Shown: piece after piece, positions 1 through 13,392 of the stretch
Numbering within the stretch: the stretch's first letter is position 1
Layout: every line of letters begins with the position of its first letter
Assembly (NCBI RefSeq): GCF_001742145.1
Contig: NZ_CP015749.1
Location: 3,720,001-3,784,000 of the forward strand
Direction: 5' to 3'
DNA length: 64,000 nt
Source: Pectobacterium parmentieri
GTDB taxonomy: Bacteria; Pseudomonadota; Gammaproteobacteria; Enterobacterales; Enterobacteriaceae
Notes under the pieces: generated by a model
Told to the model about the DNA's origin: nothing
Seen by the model: only the letters and a program-made list of their open reading frames with translations
The model's database searches: none
Program-made: the position numbers and the translations under genes

Positions 1-922
1 CAAACTGGACCTGTCGCCGCTGCTGCACGCCGCACAGCCTCAGCCGGGCAAAGCGCTGTACTGTACTGAAAGCAATCTGTCGTTCGATAAAGGCTTGTTG
101 AACAAAGAGTTGCTGGCACAAGCACAGCCGCACATTGATGCAAAACAGGGCAAAGCGCTCTATTTCGATATCCGTAACACCGACCGCTCCGTCGGCGCGA
201 CGCTGTCTGGTGCAATTGCAGAGAAACATGGCGATCAAGGGCTAGCTGGCGATCCGATTAAAGCGCACTTCTCCGGTACGGCAGGACAGAGCTTTGGCGT
301 CTGGAACGCAGGCGGCCTTGAACTGAAATTAACGGGCGATGCCAACGACTACGTGGGCAAAGGTATGGCGGGCGGTAGCATCTCCGTGCGTCCTCCGGTA
401 GGTTCAGCTTTCCGTAGCCACGAAGCCAGCATCATCGGTAACACCTGCCTCTACGGCGCTACCGGCGGTAAGCTGTTTGCCGCAGGCCGCGCTGGTGAGC
501 GTTTCGCCGTGCGTAACTCCGGCTGTATCACCGTGGTAGAAGGTATCGGTGATAACGGCTGTGAATATATGACGGGCGGTATCGTCTGCGTGCTGGGTCG
601 TACTGGCGTGAACTTTGGCGCAGGTATGACGGGTGGGTTCGCCTACGTGCTGGATGAAGACGGCGAATTCCGTAAACGCGTAAACCCAGAGCTGGTAGAA
701 GTGCTGGCTGTTGAAGAGTTGGCTATTCATGAAGAGCATCTGCGTGGCCTGATCACCGAGCATGTGCATCAGACCGGTTCACACCGCGGAGAAGAGATCC
801 TCGCTAACTGGCCGACCTGGGCACCGAAATTTGCTCTGGTGAAACCGAAGTCAAGTGATGTGAAGGCATTGTTGGGTCACCGTAGTCGTTCCGCAGCCGA
901 GCTGCGGGTTCAGGCGCAGTAA
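1..922 (+). CDS. gltB: Glutamate synthase (NADPH) large subunit, C-terminal part
   Basis: This is the 3' end of the large (alpha) subunit of glutamate synthase, which makes two glutamates from glutamine and 2-oxoglutarate together with the GltD subunit. The frame is open from base 2 to the stop at 920-922, so about 306 residues are visible and the start lies outside the window. The visible part is the glycine-rich C-terminal beta-helix domain typical of GltB, with repeated G-x-G-x-x-G units (for example TGGSISVRPP-like and GATGGKLFAAG segments). The stop lies 9 bp before gltD, so the two genes are co-transcribed. The assignment is firm because the partner subunit follows directly. Confidence 0.95.
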   Translation, partial: KLDLSPLLHAAQPQPGKALYCTESNLSFDKGLLNKELLAQAQPHIDAKQGKALYFDIRNTDRSVGATLSGAIAEKHGDQGLAGDPIKAHFSGTAGQSFGVWNAGGLELKLTGDANDYVGKGMAGGSISVRPPVGSAFRSHEASIIGNTCLYGATGGKLFAAGRAGERFAVRNSGCITVVEGIGDNGCEYMTGGIVCVLGRTGVNFGAGMTGGFAYVLDEDGEFRKRVNPELVEVLAVEELAIHEEHLRGLITEHVHQTGSHRGEEILANWPTWAPKFALVKPKSSDVKALLGHRSRSAAELRVQAQ

Positions 923-2350
<1,428 letters not shown>

Positions 2351-2370
2351 AAACACACCGCGTCTCTTGA

Positions 2371-2396
2371 GGGCAGCGCTGGCTGCCCTTTTCTTT
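2371..2396 (+). terminator. Rho-independent terminator of gltBD
   Basis: A GGGCAGC stem pairs with GCTGCCC across a short loop and is followed by TTTTCTTTT. It begins 21 bp after the gltD stop, so it should end the gltBD transcript. Confidence 0.8.
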
Positions 2397-2588
2397 TCCG
2401 GCTGTATCTGAAGCGCCTGTCAGCAACCCACTCTTTTTCTTTAGAATTTACACCAAATAAGCTAATAAACCCGTCATCTTTCCACTTCGTTTTAAAGAAC
2501 TTTTCGTAATAAATCCTTCAGCATCACGATAAAGGCGTACACTTATCTTCGGCATTTACTTGTCTTTATTGAGATTGGATTTCATTAA

Positions 2589-3371
<783 letters not shown>

Positions 3372-3413
3372 CACAACCGACCCACCGTTGCGTGGAGTAT
3401 GACGGATATAAGA

Positions 3414-3436
3414 AAGGGCACCGCAAAGGTGCCCTT
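3414..3436 (-). terminator. Terminator downstream of sspB
   Basis: AAGGGCACC pairs with GGTGCCCTT over a 5-nt loop. Read leftward it runs into TTTCTTAT, so it works best for the sspA-sspB transcript. It lies between the converging budC and sspB genes. Confidence 0.75.
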
Positions 3437-3446
3437 AGGAACGAAT

Positions 3447-3950
3447 TTATTTAACGACCCGCAACGAGGGCCTGCCACCTTTAGGCGGCTGTGGCGGTTC
3501 GTCATCAGAACCTGAGCTATCCTCAAGTGCTTCAGAATCAGGCGAGCTATCGACAATAGACATGACCGTCCCTGAAGCGGGTGCGCCTTCCTGAAAGTCT
3601 TCATATTCGCCTGCGCCTTCGTAAGCAGGTTCGGACTCAAACATCGTTCCAGCCCCATTCTCACGCGCATAAATCGCCATTACGGCCGCCATCGGCACAT
3701 GAACCTGACGCGGTACGCCGCCAAAACGGGCATTGAAACGAACGCTGTCATCAGCTAACTCAAGGCCGCCAACAGCACGCGGTGCGATGTTCAGCACGAT
3801 CTGGCCGTCACGGGCAAACTCCATCGGCACCATAACATCCGGCAAAGTGACATCGACGACCAGATGAGGCGTTAATTGGTTATCCAGCAACCAATCATAA
3901 AAAGCCCGTAATAAATACGGACGACGCGGAGACAGTTGAGACAACGCCAT
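3447..3950 (-). CDS. sspB: ClpXP protease specificity-enhancing factor
   Basis: SspB is the adaptor that delivers ssrA-tagged and some other substrates to ClpXP. The 167-residue protein has the folded SspB domain at about 1-110 (starting MALSQLSPRRPYLLRAFYDW), then a long acidic, low-complexity linker rich in E, D, S and P. A short basic C-terminal tail (RPSLRVVK) follows, which in this family is the ClpX-binding peptide. It begins 5 bp after sspA, the usual operon arrangement. Adaptor role and tail function are known for the family; the match is by sequence and context. Confidence 0.95.
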   Translation of the reverse strand: MALSQLSPRRPYLLRAFYDWLLDNQLTPHLVVDVTLPDVMVPMEFARDGQIVLNIAPRAVGGLELADDSVRFNARFGGVPRQVHVPMAAVMAIYARENGAGTMFESEPAYEGAGEYEDFQEGAPASGTVMSIVDSSPDSEALEDSSGSDDEPPQPPKGGRPSLRVVK

Positions 3951-3955
3951 ACAGT

Positions 3956-4597
3956 TTAACCTCGGGTTTGCAAACGCATTTCACGTTCCACTTCCGTCAG
4001 GGAAGCCAAGAACGCATCACGCTCAAAGACGCGTGTCATGTAGCCTTTCAGCTCCTTCGCGCCCAACCCACTCAGTTCAATACCTAACTGCGGCAGACGC
4101 CACAGCAACGGAGCCAGATAGCAGTCTACCAGACTGAACTCTTCGCTCATGAAATAAGGCGCTTCATTGAACACCGGGGCAATAGCCAACAGCTCTTCAC
4201 GCAATTGCTTACGCGCCGCATCCGCTTCCTGAGCGCTGCCATGCGTAATTTTCTTCAGTAAAGAATACCAGTCGCTCTCAATGCGATGCATCATCAGGCG
4301 GCTGTTACCGCGCGCAACCGGATAGACGGGCATTAACGGCGGATGAGGAAAACGTTCATCCAGATACTCCATGATAATTCGTGATTCATAGAGCGTCAGT
4401 TCGCGATCGACCAGCGTCGGCACAGAACCGTAAGGATTGAGGTCAATAAGATCCTGAGGCAGATTATCCATGTCCACCTGTTCAATCTCGACACTCACAC
4501 CCTTTTCCGCCAATACGATGCGGACCTGATGGCTAAAAATGTCGGATGGACCAGAAAACAGCGTCATTACCGAACGTTTGTTGGCAGCGACAGCCAT
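3956..4597 (-). CDS. sspA: Stringent starvation protein A
   Basis: SspA is a glutathione-S-transferase-fold protein that binds RNA polymerase and acts in the stationary-phase and acid-stress response. The frame stays open up to 4720, but the start at 4597 (MAVAANKRSVMTLF) is chosen. It follows a strong GGAGGT site and gives 213 residues, the family length. The thioredoxin-like N-terminal domain (LFSGPSDIFSHQVRIVLAEKG region) and the conserved PHPPLMPVYP segment are visible. It lies upstream of sspB in one operon; the promoter should be in the 327 bp before rpsI. Confidence 0.95.
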   Translation of the reverse strand: MAVAANKRSVMTLFSGPSDIFSHQVRIVLAEKGVSVEIEQVDMDNLPQDLIDLNPYGSVPTLVDRELTLYESRIIMEYLDERFPHPPLMPVYPVARGNSRLMMHRIESDWYSLLKKITHGSAQEADAARKQLREELLAIAPVFNEAPYFMSEEFSLVDCYLAPLLWRLPQLGIELSGLGAKELKGYMTRVFERDAFLASLTEVEREMRLQTRG

Positions 4598-4924
4598 GAA
4601 AACCTCCAAATTTATCGAGAAAATACGGCGAATAGCCGTGCAATGGGTAATCTGCAAACCGCTATTCGAAATTTTGCTCGCCAATGTGTAAACATCACCT
4701 GAAAAAACACGTCGTTTCAAACAGCGACGACAGTTGACACACGGGCATAAAATCGGCGAATAGCTTATCAGATTTTGTTCGTTTTGTGGGGAGATAAGCG
4801 CAATTTCATCGTTAACATACGGAAAGTAAAGCGTATATTTCGAAGAAATTTATTTTTAGGCATAAAAAACCCGGTGACAAGCACCGGGTTTTTCGCATTG
4901 ATTTCGCTGCAAAGCAGCCAGAAA
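4598..4924. other. Intergenic region between sspA and rpsI
   Basis: This 327-bp non-coding stretch holds the leader and presumably the promoter of sspAB in its left part, and the rpsI terminator at 4864-4893 in its right part. I see no convincing gene in it. Confidence 0.6.
4864..4893 (-). terminator. Rho-independent terminator of rplM-rpsI
   Basis: A strong stem (AAAAACCCGGTG pairing with CACCGGGTTTTT) with a 5-nt loop is followed leftward by a T-run. It lies about 30 bp past the rpsI stop and ends the ribosomal protein operon. Confidence 0.9.
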
Positions 4925-5320
<396 letters not shown>

Positions 5321-5332
5321 CTATAATCCCGA

Positions 5333-5779
<447 letters not shown>

Positions 5780-5928
5780 TTAGTTACACGTTGGTGAACA
5801 CCCTAACGCTCGAAAACAGTTGAGGCTCACACGACCATCAAGTCCAGCAAACCTACCCCTTCGAATAGCCATTGCCGGCACTATAAAGTTTTTGGGAAAA
5901 AAACTTTGTTGTAACGTGGGGTCGCAAG

Positions 5929-5934
5929 ATTATA
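5929..5934 (-). promoter_or_regulatory. Probable -10 element of the rplM-rpsI promoter
   Basis: Read leftward there is a perfect TATAAT followed by CTTGCGACC, about 170 bp before rplM. No good -35 hexamer is seen 16-18 bp upstream, so the call rests on the -10 box and on location. Confidence 0.5.
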
Positions 5935-5997
5935 GAGAAGTCATTCTCAAAAATCGACCTTTTTTCACACGCAAATCAAGAAAAACCACAGCCTGTG

Positions 5998-7149
5998 TTA
6001 CGCCAAATGTGGCTGCCGTAAGTACTCTTCGCTTTGCATTTCCTGCAAACGAGATAAACAGCGCTGATATTCAAATTTCAGGTGCTCTCCCTGGTAGATA
6101 GCAAACATCGGTGCCTGCGCAGAGATAATGAGCTTAATGCGACGATCGTAACACTCATCCACCAGCGCCAGAAAGCGGCGGGCGGTGTTCTCTTCCTTCG
6201 TTTCCATCACCGTCACATTGTGCAACAGCATCGTATGGTAGAGACGCGACAGCGCGATGTAATCATTCTGGCTCCGCGCCTCCGTACACAACGTGTGGAA
6301 ATCGACCGCCAGCACGCCGTCACTCACGCCAAGCGTCGTTAACGGACGATGATTGATCTCCAGCACCGGTCCCGGCGTTTGCCATTTCTTCCCGGTCAAA
6401 CGCGTAAACATCTGCTGCATTGCAGTACTCGTTTCTTCATTTAGCGGCGAGAGATAAAGGTGTGCCTGTGTCAGCGTGCGTAGACGATAATCGATACCGG
6501 CATCGACATTACGCACTTCACAGTGCTGTTTAATCAACGCAATCGCAGGAAGAAAGCGTGCACGTTGTAATCCATTGCGATAGAGATCGTCTGGTGGGAT
6601 ATTCGACGTCGCCACCAGTGCAATACCACGGGCAAACAGCGCTCGCAGCAGTTCAGCCAGCAGCATCGCATCGGTAATGTCAGAGACGAAAAACTCATCG
6701 AAACACAGCACATCCGTTTCGGCTTTGAAGCCATCAGCGACTTTTTCTAGCGGATTTTCCTGCCCCTGAAACTGGTTCAGCTCTTCATGCACACGCAACA
6801 TAAAGCGATGGAAATGCAGGCGCATCTTGCGCTCGGCGGGCAGGCTATGGAAAAACATATCCATCAGCCAGGTTTTACCACGCCCGACGCCGCCCCACAT
6901 GTACAGCCCTTGAACCGGGGTAGGCTCACGCTTATCACGTAGCCCCAGCCAGTTACGCCATTTCCCTGCGCGACCGGGGGCTCCCACGCCGTCATCCGTT
7001 GCACGTTCGCATAGCGCCTGATGTATTGCCTCCAGACGCGCAACGGTCTGCTGCTGTACCTCGTCCGGTTGATATTCACCAGCGGAAAGCGCCTGCTGGT
7101 AAAGCGCCAAGGGGGTTGTTTGCTGCGGTGTTGTCTGTGGAGTAGCCAT
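5998..7149 (-). CDS. zapE: Cell division protein ZapE (AFG1-like ATPase)
   Basis: ZapE (YhcM) is an ATPase that acts at the Z-ring late in division, mainly under low oxygen or heat. The start at 7149 (MATPQTTPQQ) gives 383 residues, close to the E. coli 375; the upstream ATG at 7197 would add 16 residues without family support. The Walker A motif GGVGRGKTWL, a Walker B-like LCFDEFFV, and the sensor segment VATSNIPPDDLY are visible, all typical of the AFG1 family. It is divergent from zapG(yhcB), the same neighbour as in E. coli. Confidence 0.95.
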   Translation of the reverse strand: MATPQTTPQQTTPLALYQQALSAGEYQPDEVQQQTVARLEAIHQALCERATDDGVGAPGRAGKWRNWLGLRDKREPTPVQGLYMWGGVGRGKTWLMDMFFHSLPAERKMRLHFHRFMLRVHEELNQFQGQENPLEKVADGFKAETDVLCFDEFFVSDITDAMLLAELLRALFARGIALVATSNIPPDDLYRNGLQRARFLPAIALIKQHCEVRNVDAGIDYRLRTLTQAHLYLSPLNEETSTAMQQMFTRLTGKKWQTPGPVLEINHRPLTTLGVSDGVLAVDFHTLCTEARSQNDYIALSRLYHTMLLHNVTVMETKEENTARRFLALVDECYDRRIKLIISAQAPMFAIYQGEHLKFEYQRCLSRLQEMQSEEYLRQPHLA

Positions 7150-7364
7150 CGCAATCCCTGAGAAAAAAGTTAGTCGTGTTTTGCTGTGTGTTGCCATCGA
7201 TTTAAGCCGTAATCGTCGCAGTTAACAACCTTGATGTCTGCGGCAGGTCAACATTCCCCTCAGTCATCGAGTATCAGGATTCCACTCAGGCAAGGTTAAC
7301 GGTTATAGTGGCTATTATTAAGTGAAAAACCCTACGGGACAACAACGTCAAAATAGGAGCTATT

Positions 7365-7769
7365 ATGACTTGGGAGTACGCGCTGATAGGTTTAGTCGTC
7401 GGTATTATTATTGGTGCTGTCGCCATGCGCTTTGGTAACCGTAAGCTGCGGCAACAGCAGGTCTTGCAAAATGAGCTGGAGAAAAGCAAAACCGAACTGG
7501 AAGACTATCGTCAGGAATTGGTTGGACACTTTGCCCGCAGTGCGGAACTGTTGGATAACATGGCGGATGACTATCGCCAGCTTTATCAGCACATGGCGAA
7601 AAGCTCCAATAACCTGTTACCTAACGTTCCCGGCCAGGATAATCCGTTTAAATACCGTCTGACCGAGTCGGAAGCGGATAACGATCAGGCACCGGTGAAC
7701 ATGCCACCACGCGATTATTCCGATGGTGCGTCAGGCCTGTTGCGGGGCGAACGCCCAATCCGCAAATAG
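7365..7769 (+). CDS. zapG: Cell division / envelope protein ZapG (YhcB)
   Basis: YhcB/ZapG is an inner-membrane protein with one N-terminal transmembrane helix (about residues 3-21, ALIGLVVGIIIGAVAMRF). A cytoplasmic coiled coil (about 25-80) rich in Q, L and E follows, then a flexible polar tail. It has 134 residues, the E. coli size. Family work links it to cell-envelope synthesis, division and cell shape. An AGGAGCT ribosome site precedes the ATG, and a terminator hairpin follows the stop. Confidence 0.93.
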   Translation: MTWEYALIGLVVGIIIGAVAMRFGNRKLRQQQVLQNELEKSKTELEDYRQELVGHFARSAELLDNMADDYRQLYQHMAKSSNNLLPNVPGQDNPFKYRLTESEADNDQAPVNMPPRDYSDGASGLLRGERPIRK

Positions 7770-7790
7770 TATCAACTCATATATCCTAAA

Positions 7791-7818
7791 CGTGGGGCAT
7801 TCTGGCCCCACGCTTTTC
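7791..7818 (+). terminator. Terminator of zapG
   Basis: CGTGGGGC pairs with GCCCCACG over a 6-nt loop and is followed by CTTTTCTCC, 22 bp after the zapG stop. Confidence 0.8.
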
Positions 7819-8016
7819 TCCTTGTTCTACGCTTATTAAGACACGCACCGCAGGCTGCCATCGCCCGCTCACACATCATGAAAAGCAAGAGTTACAATCT
7901 GCTGACGAAACAGCAGTGAACTTTACACATTGATCGCCAGTCTGACTCTTCACCGAGTCTTTAAGTTTATATATCATCGTTTTATTCATCCGCAGGCCGC
8001 AAGAGAGTTAATAACA

Positions 8017-9387
8017 ATGAAAAAAACGTCATTATTATTTAGTGCACTGGCAATGAGTATAGGTTTGACCCTGTCCACGCTTCCCGCAGCGAATGCTGCG
8101 CTGCCTGCCGTGGTTCAAGGGCAACAGACGCCAAGCCTGGCCCCGATGCTGGAAAAAGTCTTACCAGCCGTCGTCAGCGTGCATGTTGAAGGTACACAGG
8201 TACAGCGCCAGCGCGTACCGGAAGAGTTCAAGTTCTTCTTTGGCCCGAACTTCCCAACGGACAAACAAAATTCTCGTCCGTTTGAAGGACTGGGTTCCGG
8301 CGTGATTATTGATGCCGCAAAAGGCTACGTGCTCACCAACAATCACGTTATCAATAACGCCGACAAAATCCGCGTCCAGCTTAATGACGGGCGTGAATAT
8401 GATGCGAAGTTGATCGGTCGTGACGAACAGACCGATATCGCCCTGCTACAGTTGAATGGTGCCAAAAACCTGGTCTCCGTGAAAATGGCAGATTCCGATC
8501 AATTGCGCGTCGGTGATTTTGCCGTTGCGGTTGGTAACCCGTTCGGCCTTGGTCAGACGGCAACGTCCGGCATTATTTCCGCACTGGGACGTAGTGGTCT
8601 GAATCTTGAAGGGTTAGAAAACTTCATCCAGACCGATGCTTCTATCAACCGCGGCAACTCCGGCGGGGCGCTGGTTAACCTCAACGGCGATCTGATCGGT
8701 ATTAACACCGCGATCCTGGCTCCGGGCGGCGGGAATATCGGTATCGGTTTCGCCATCCCCAGCAACATGGCCCAGAATCTGGCGCAGCAGTTGGTTGAAT
8801 TCGGCGAAGTTAAACGCGGGCTACTGGGTATTAAAGGCAGCGAGATGACGTCGGAAATGGCGAAAGCTTTCAACGTCGATGCCCAGCGTGGTGCTTTCGT
8901 CAGCGAAGTCTTACCGAAATCTGCCGCGTCCAAAGCAGGTATCAAAGCAGGCGACGTGTTGACTACGCTGGATGGTAAACCGATCAGCAGCTTTGCAGAA
9001 CTGCGAGCCAAAGTCGGCACCACTGCGCCAGGTAAAACCGTGAAGATCGGCCTGCTGCGTGATGGCAAACTACAGGAAGTGTCCGTCGTGTTGGATAACA
9101 GCACATCGGCATCGACTAGTGCCGAAACGCTTTCACCCTCATTACAGGGCGCCTCTCTGACTAACGGTCAACTGAAAGACGGCAGCAAAGGCGTGCAGAT
9201 TGATAACGTCGCCAAGGACACGCCAGCAGCACAGGTGGGTCTGCAAAAAGGCGATATCATCATCGGCGTAAACCGCGAACGTATTGAAAACATCACGCAA
9301 CTGCGCAAGTTGCTGGAAGCGAAACCTTCCGTTCTGGCGCTGAATATCGTCCGAGGAGAAGAAACGATCTATCTGCTGCTACGTTAA
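8017..9387 (+). CDS. degQ: Periplasmic serine endoprotease DegQ
   Basis: DegQ is a periplasmic HtrA-family protease and chaperone for misfolded envelope proteins. The ATG at 8017 (MKKTSLLFSALAMSIG) starts a typical signal peptide ending near AANA and gives 456 residues, one more than in E. coli; the earlier ATG at 7930 has no support. The catalytic triad is H110 (TNNHV), D140 (QTDIALL) and S215 (GNSGGAL), followed by two PDZ domains (about 260-345 and 365-455). It stands directly upstream of degS as in E. coli. DegP is the alternative name to consider, but the context decides for DegQ. Confidence 0.95.
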   Translation: MKKTSLLFSALAMSIGLTLSTLPAANAALPAVVQGQQTPSLAPMLEKVLPAVVSVHVEGTQVQRQRVPEEFKFFFGPNFPTDKQNSRPFEGLGSGVIIDAAKGYVLTNNHVINNADKIRVQLNDGREYDAKLIGRDEQTDIALLQLNGAKNLVSVKMADSDQLRVGDFAVAVGNPFGLGQTATSGIISALGRSGLNLEGLENFIQTDASINRGNSGGALVNLNGDLIGINTAILAPGGGNIGIGFAIPSNMAQNLAQQLVEFGEVKRGLLGIKGSEMTSEMAKAFNVDAQRGAFVSEVLPKSAASKAGIKAGDVLTTLDGKPISSFAELRAKVGTTAPGKTVKIGLLRDGKLQEVSVVLDNSTSASTSAETLSPSLQGASLTNGQLKDGSKGVQIDNVAKDTPAAQVGLQKGDIIIGVNRERIENITQLRKLLEAKPSVLALNIVRGEETIYLLLR

Positions 9388-9445
9388 TCGCTCGTCTTTT
9401 TTTTACGACAGCCTAACTGGCCAGGGATGCCACGCCATAAAAAAT

Positions 9446-9470
9446 CGGACACCGAATCATGCGGTGTCCG
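9446..9470. terminator. Hairpin between degQ and degS
   Basis: CGGACACCG pairs perfectly with CGGTGTCCG over 7 nt. Rightward it is followed by AACTTCTCG, a weak tail; leftward it runs into a T6 tract. It probably attenuates or ends the degQ message, though its better orientation is toward degQ. Confidence 0.5.
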
Positions 9471-9522
9471 AACTTCTCGTGATATCCTCCTTTTACCTCC
9501 CTTTCCACAGTAACTCACGGCC

Positions 9523-10620
9523 ATGCTTGCTAAATTATTACGTTCAGCACTATTTGGTGCCCTTGTCGCCGGAATTATTCTGGCCGTACTGCCGTTTATC
9601 GGATCTGGCACGTCGTTTCTGAAAAGCAACGACAGAAATACTGATGGCTCGCCCGTAAGCTACCATCAGGGCGTCAACCGTGCGGCTCCTGCTGTGGTTA
9701 ATATTTATAATCGGGTTGCCAATACAGAAAAGCCCAATGAAGTCGCTATTCATCCTCTGGGTTCTGGCGTCATCATGAACGACAAAGGGTATATTTTAAC
9801 TAATAAGCATGTGATTAATAATGTACAGCAGATCCAGATCGAGCTGTCCGATGGCCGGCTGTACGAAGCCCGCGTGATCGGCTCCGATACCCTGACCGAC
9901 CTGGCGGTGTTGCAAATTGATGGGGTTAATCTGCCTGTCATTCCCATGAATCCAGATCGTATCCCGCACGTCGGCGATGTTGTGATGGCAATCGGCAACC
10001 CTTATAACCTGGGGCAAACCGTTACACAGGGCGTTATTAGCGCCACCGGCCGCGTCAGCCTCAGCACTTACGGTCAACAAAGAAGCCAGGTAGGACGCCA
10101 AAACCTGCTGCAAACCGATGCGTCCATTAACCACGGAAACTCTGGTGGTGCGCTGGTCAATACGCTCGGTGAACTGGTTGGTATTAATACCCTTTCTTTT
10201 GATAAAAGCAGCAATGGCGAAACGCCGGAAGGCATTAGCTTCGCGATCCCTGTGGCATTGGCTACCAAAGTGATGGGCAAGCTCATCCGCGATGGCCGTG
10301 TGGTGCGCGGCTATATTGGTATCAACGGCGTACAGCTCGAAAATATTGAGAACAGCACGTTAACCAACAATCGTGGTGCTCAGGGTCGATTGACTGGCAT
10401 TCTCGTTCAGACTATCGATCCCGGTGGCCCGGCGGATAAAGCGGGTATCCGCATTGAAGATGTCATCGTTAGCGTGAACAATAAGCCCGCGCGCTCGATT
10501 ATCGAAACCATGGAACAGGTTTCGGAAATCTCCCCCGGCACCGTCATTCCCGTCACGATTGAGCGCGATAACAAACAAATCACGCTACAAATGACGATTC
10601 AGGAATTCCCCACCCAATAG
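9523..10620 (+). CDS. degS: Outer-membrane-stress sensor protease DegS
   Basis: DegS is the inner-membrane-anchored HtrA protease that starts the sigma-E cascade by cutting RseA when its PDZ domain binds C-termini of misfolded outer-membrane proteins. It has 365 residues, with an uncleaved N-terminal anchor (about 4-27). The catalytic triad is H96, D126 and S207 (GNSGGAL), followed by a single PDZ domain (about 260-355). One PDZ domain and a membrane anchor separate it from DegQ. It follows degQ by 135 bp. Confidence 0.95.
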   Translation: MLAKLLRSALFGALVAGIILAVLPFIGSGTSFLKSNDRNTDGSPVSYHQGVNRAAPAVVNIYNRVANTEKPNEVAIHPLGSGVIMNDKGYILTNKHVINNVQQIQIELSDGRLYEARVIGSDTLTDLAVLQIDGVNLPVIPMNPDRIPHVGDVVMAIGNPYNLGQTVTQGVISATGRVSLSTYGQQRSQVGRQNLLQTDASINHGNSGGALVNTLGELVGINTLSFDKSSNGETPEGISFAIPVALATKVMGKLIRDGRVVRGYIGINGVQLENIENSTLTNNRGAQGRLTGILVQTIDPGGPADKAGIRIEDVIVSVNNKPARSIIETMEQVSEISPGTVIPVTIERDNKQITLQMTIQEFPTQ

Positions 10621-10667
10621 TGGTATCCAAGGCTAGTTGATAAAAATATCAGCAGGTAAGCAAGAAA

Positions 10668-10687
10668 CCGGGTGGGGCCCCACCCGG
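10668..10687. terminator. Palindromic terminator between degS and murA
   Basis: The 20-bp palindrome CCGGGTGGGG / CCCCACCCGG lies between the convergent ends of degS and murA. Leftward it is followed by TTTCTTGC, so it suits the murA operon; rightward the tail is weaker. Confidence 0.7.
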
Positions 10688-10725
10688 CTGGAAAATATCA
10701 TTTAAAGAGAAAACGGGTGAAGCGC

Positions 10726-12000
<1,275 letters not shown>

Positions 12001-12068
12001 TCAATGTCTTAATTCAATATTTCGTCACACTGATATCGGCGTTCTCTCCCCGCTCGCTCGGGGAATAC

Positions 12069-12323
12069 TTAGAAGCCGTTCAGTTTACGGTCGCGTTGCC
12101 ACTCTTCCGGCGTATAGGCCTTGATCGACAATGCATGAATACGGCCATCCGCGATGCACTCCGCCAGCGGCGCATAAACAGCCTGCTGTTTTTTGACTCG
12201 GCTCATTCCAGCAAAAAGTCCGCCCACCGCGATGACTTGAAAATGGCTGCCATCGCCAGAAACATGAACTTCTTCCAGTGCTAATGCGCTCATCAGCACA
12301 TCTTTAATTTCGTTATTTTCCAT
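12069..12323 (-). CDS. ibaG: BolA-family protein IbaG
   Basis: IbaG (YrbA) is an 84-residue BolA-like protein induced by acid stress; BolA proteins pair with monothiol glutaredoxins to carry or sense [2Fe-2S] clusters. The BolA fold is recognisable from [15 protein letters not shown] and the C-terminal KAYTPEEW segment. It lies between mlaB and murA as in E. coli. An ATG at the start of [14 protein letters not shown] is well placed. Confidence 0.93.
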   Translation of the reverse strand: MENNEIKDVLMSALALEEVHVSGDGSHFQVIAVGGLFAGMSRVKKQQAVYAPLAECIADGRIHALSIKAYTPEEWQRDRKLNGF

Positions 12324-12405
12324 CGCTCTCTATTTCTATGTCAGGGGGGAGTGATTTACAGGGAGGTATCTTAGATGAATATGGCGCTATCTTAAACAAG
12401 GAATG

Positions 12406-12439
12406 CGCCGATGCCTGAAGGAGAAATGAGGCATCGGCG
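12406..12439 (-). terminator. Hairpin after mlaB
   Basis: CGCCGATGCCT pairs with AGGCATCGGCG over about 12 nt, between mlaB and ibaG. No T-run follows leftward, so it may be an attenuator or mRNA-stabilising stem rather than a full terminator. Confidence 0.45.
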
Positions 12440-12446
12440 AGACAGT

Positions 12447-12737
12447 TTAAGACACAGGAATGATTTCATTCAGATTATAGAGCGCAATGAGCGTTTTTAG
12501 CCGATCGCTGGCACCGACAATCGTGATCTCATCGCCTGAAGACGGCTGCTGGTAAACGTGCATCAGCAATGCCAACCCGGCAGAATCGACACGGTTTAAA
12601 CCAGACACATCCAGCGTAGTTTTCTCCGCAAGCAACGATTCACGCTGCTGCCAGAACGGTAACAGCGTTTCACGATCGAGATCGCCGATTAATGCCAGCG
12701 TTGATTCCTGCGCCTGCCAGTTCAATGCGTTCGCCAT
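12447..12737 (-). CDS. mlaB: Phospholipid ABC transporter STAS-domain protein MlaB
   Basis: MlaB is the small cytoplasmic STAS-domain subunit of the MlaFEDB complex, which moves phospholipid between inner and outer membranes through MlaC. The ATG at 12737 (MANALNWQ) gives 96 residues, close to the E. coli 97; a TTG at 12749 in the same frame is possible but less likely. The STAS core with DRETLLPFWQ and DVSGLNRVDSAGLALL, including the conserved Ser-Ala-Gly turn, is clear. It starts 13 bp after mlaC. Confidence 0.93.
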   Translation of the reverse strand: MANALNWQAQESTLALIGDLDRETLLPFWQQRESLLAEKTTLDVSGLNRVDSAGLALLMHVYQQPSSGDEITIVGASDRLKTLIALYNLNEIIPVS

Positions 12738-12750
12738 ATTCGTACCCAAA

Positions 12751-13380
12751 TTACTTTTTCTGATCCAACGTGATGGTCTGCTTCGCCGAGGATTCTAGCT
12801 GTTGAGTCAGGCCATCAACGCCTTTTTGACGCAGTATTGCCGCCCACTCGTTTTGCTTAGTGGTGATCATGCTGACACCTTCGGCAATCATGTCATACGC
12901 CTGCCAGTTACCGGTTTTACTGTTCTTACGCCATTGGAAATCCAGACGTATCGGAGGACGGCCGCCGTTATCAACGATAGTGACGCGAATGGAAACGATA
13001 TCAGCATTACCCAGTGGCTGTTCAGGGGCGATTTGATAGTTCTGCCCGTTATACATCGCCAGAGCCTGACCGTAAGCCTGCTCCAGATAGGCTTCAAACG
13101 CTTTGAAATAGGCATCACGCTGTGCCGGCGTCGAATCTTTGTAGTAACGACCGAGAACTAGCGCACCGGCGTATCTTACCTGCACATACGGCAACAGCTC
13201 TTCGCGCACGACGGTACGCAAATAGTCAGGATTTTGCTTGATTTTCGGCTGATCGTTCTTCAAACGATCAAACGTTTTTGCTGCCGTTTCGTTCATTAAA
13301 CGATAAGGGTTCGTTTGATCCGCCGCGTTGGCTAATGGCGCAACCACCAGTAAAGCCACCATCAGTAAGCGTTTAAACAT
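12751..13380 (-). CDS. mlaC: Periplasmic phospholipid-binding protein MlaC
   Basis: MlaC is the soluble periplasmic carrier that shuttles phospholipid between the outer-membrane MlaA-porin complex and the inner-membrane MlaFEDB complex. The 209-residue protein starts with a signal peptide ([19 protein letters not shown], cleavage after about residue 19), followed by the Ttg2D/MRP domain. It sits 12 bp after mlaD in the operon. Confidence 0.96.
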   Translation of the reverse strand: MFKRLLMVALLVVAPLANAADQTNPYRLMNETAAKTFDRLKNDQPKIKQNPDYLRTVVREELLPYVQVRYAGALVLGRYYKDSTPAQRDAYFKAFEAYLEQAYGQALAMYNGQNYQIAPEQPLGNADIVSIRVTIVDNGGRPPIRLDFQWRKNSKTGNWQAYDMIAEGVSMITTKQNEWAAILRQKGVDGLTQQLESSAKQTITLDQKK

Positions 13381-13392
13381 GCAGATATCCTC

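Noticed and set aside
7930..8016. N-terminal extension of degQ by 29 residues
   Set aside because: The signal peptide begins cleanly at the ATG at 8017, and the extension would place extra charged sequence before it.
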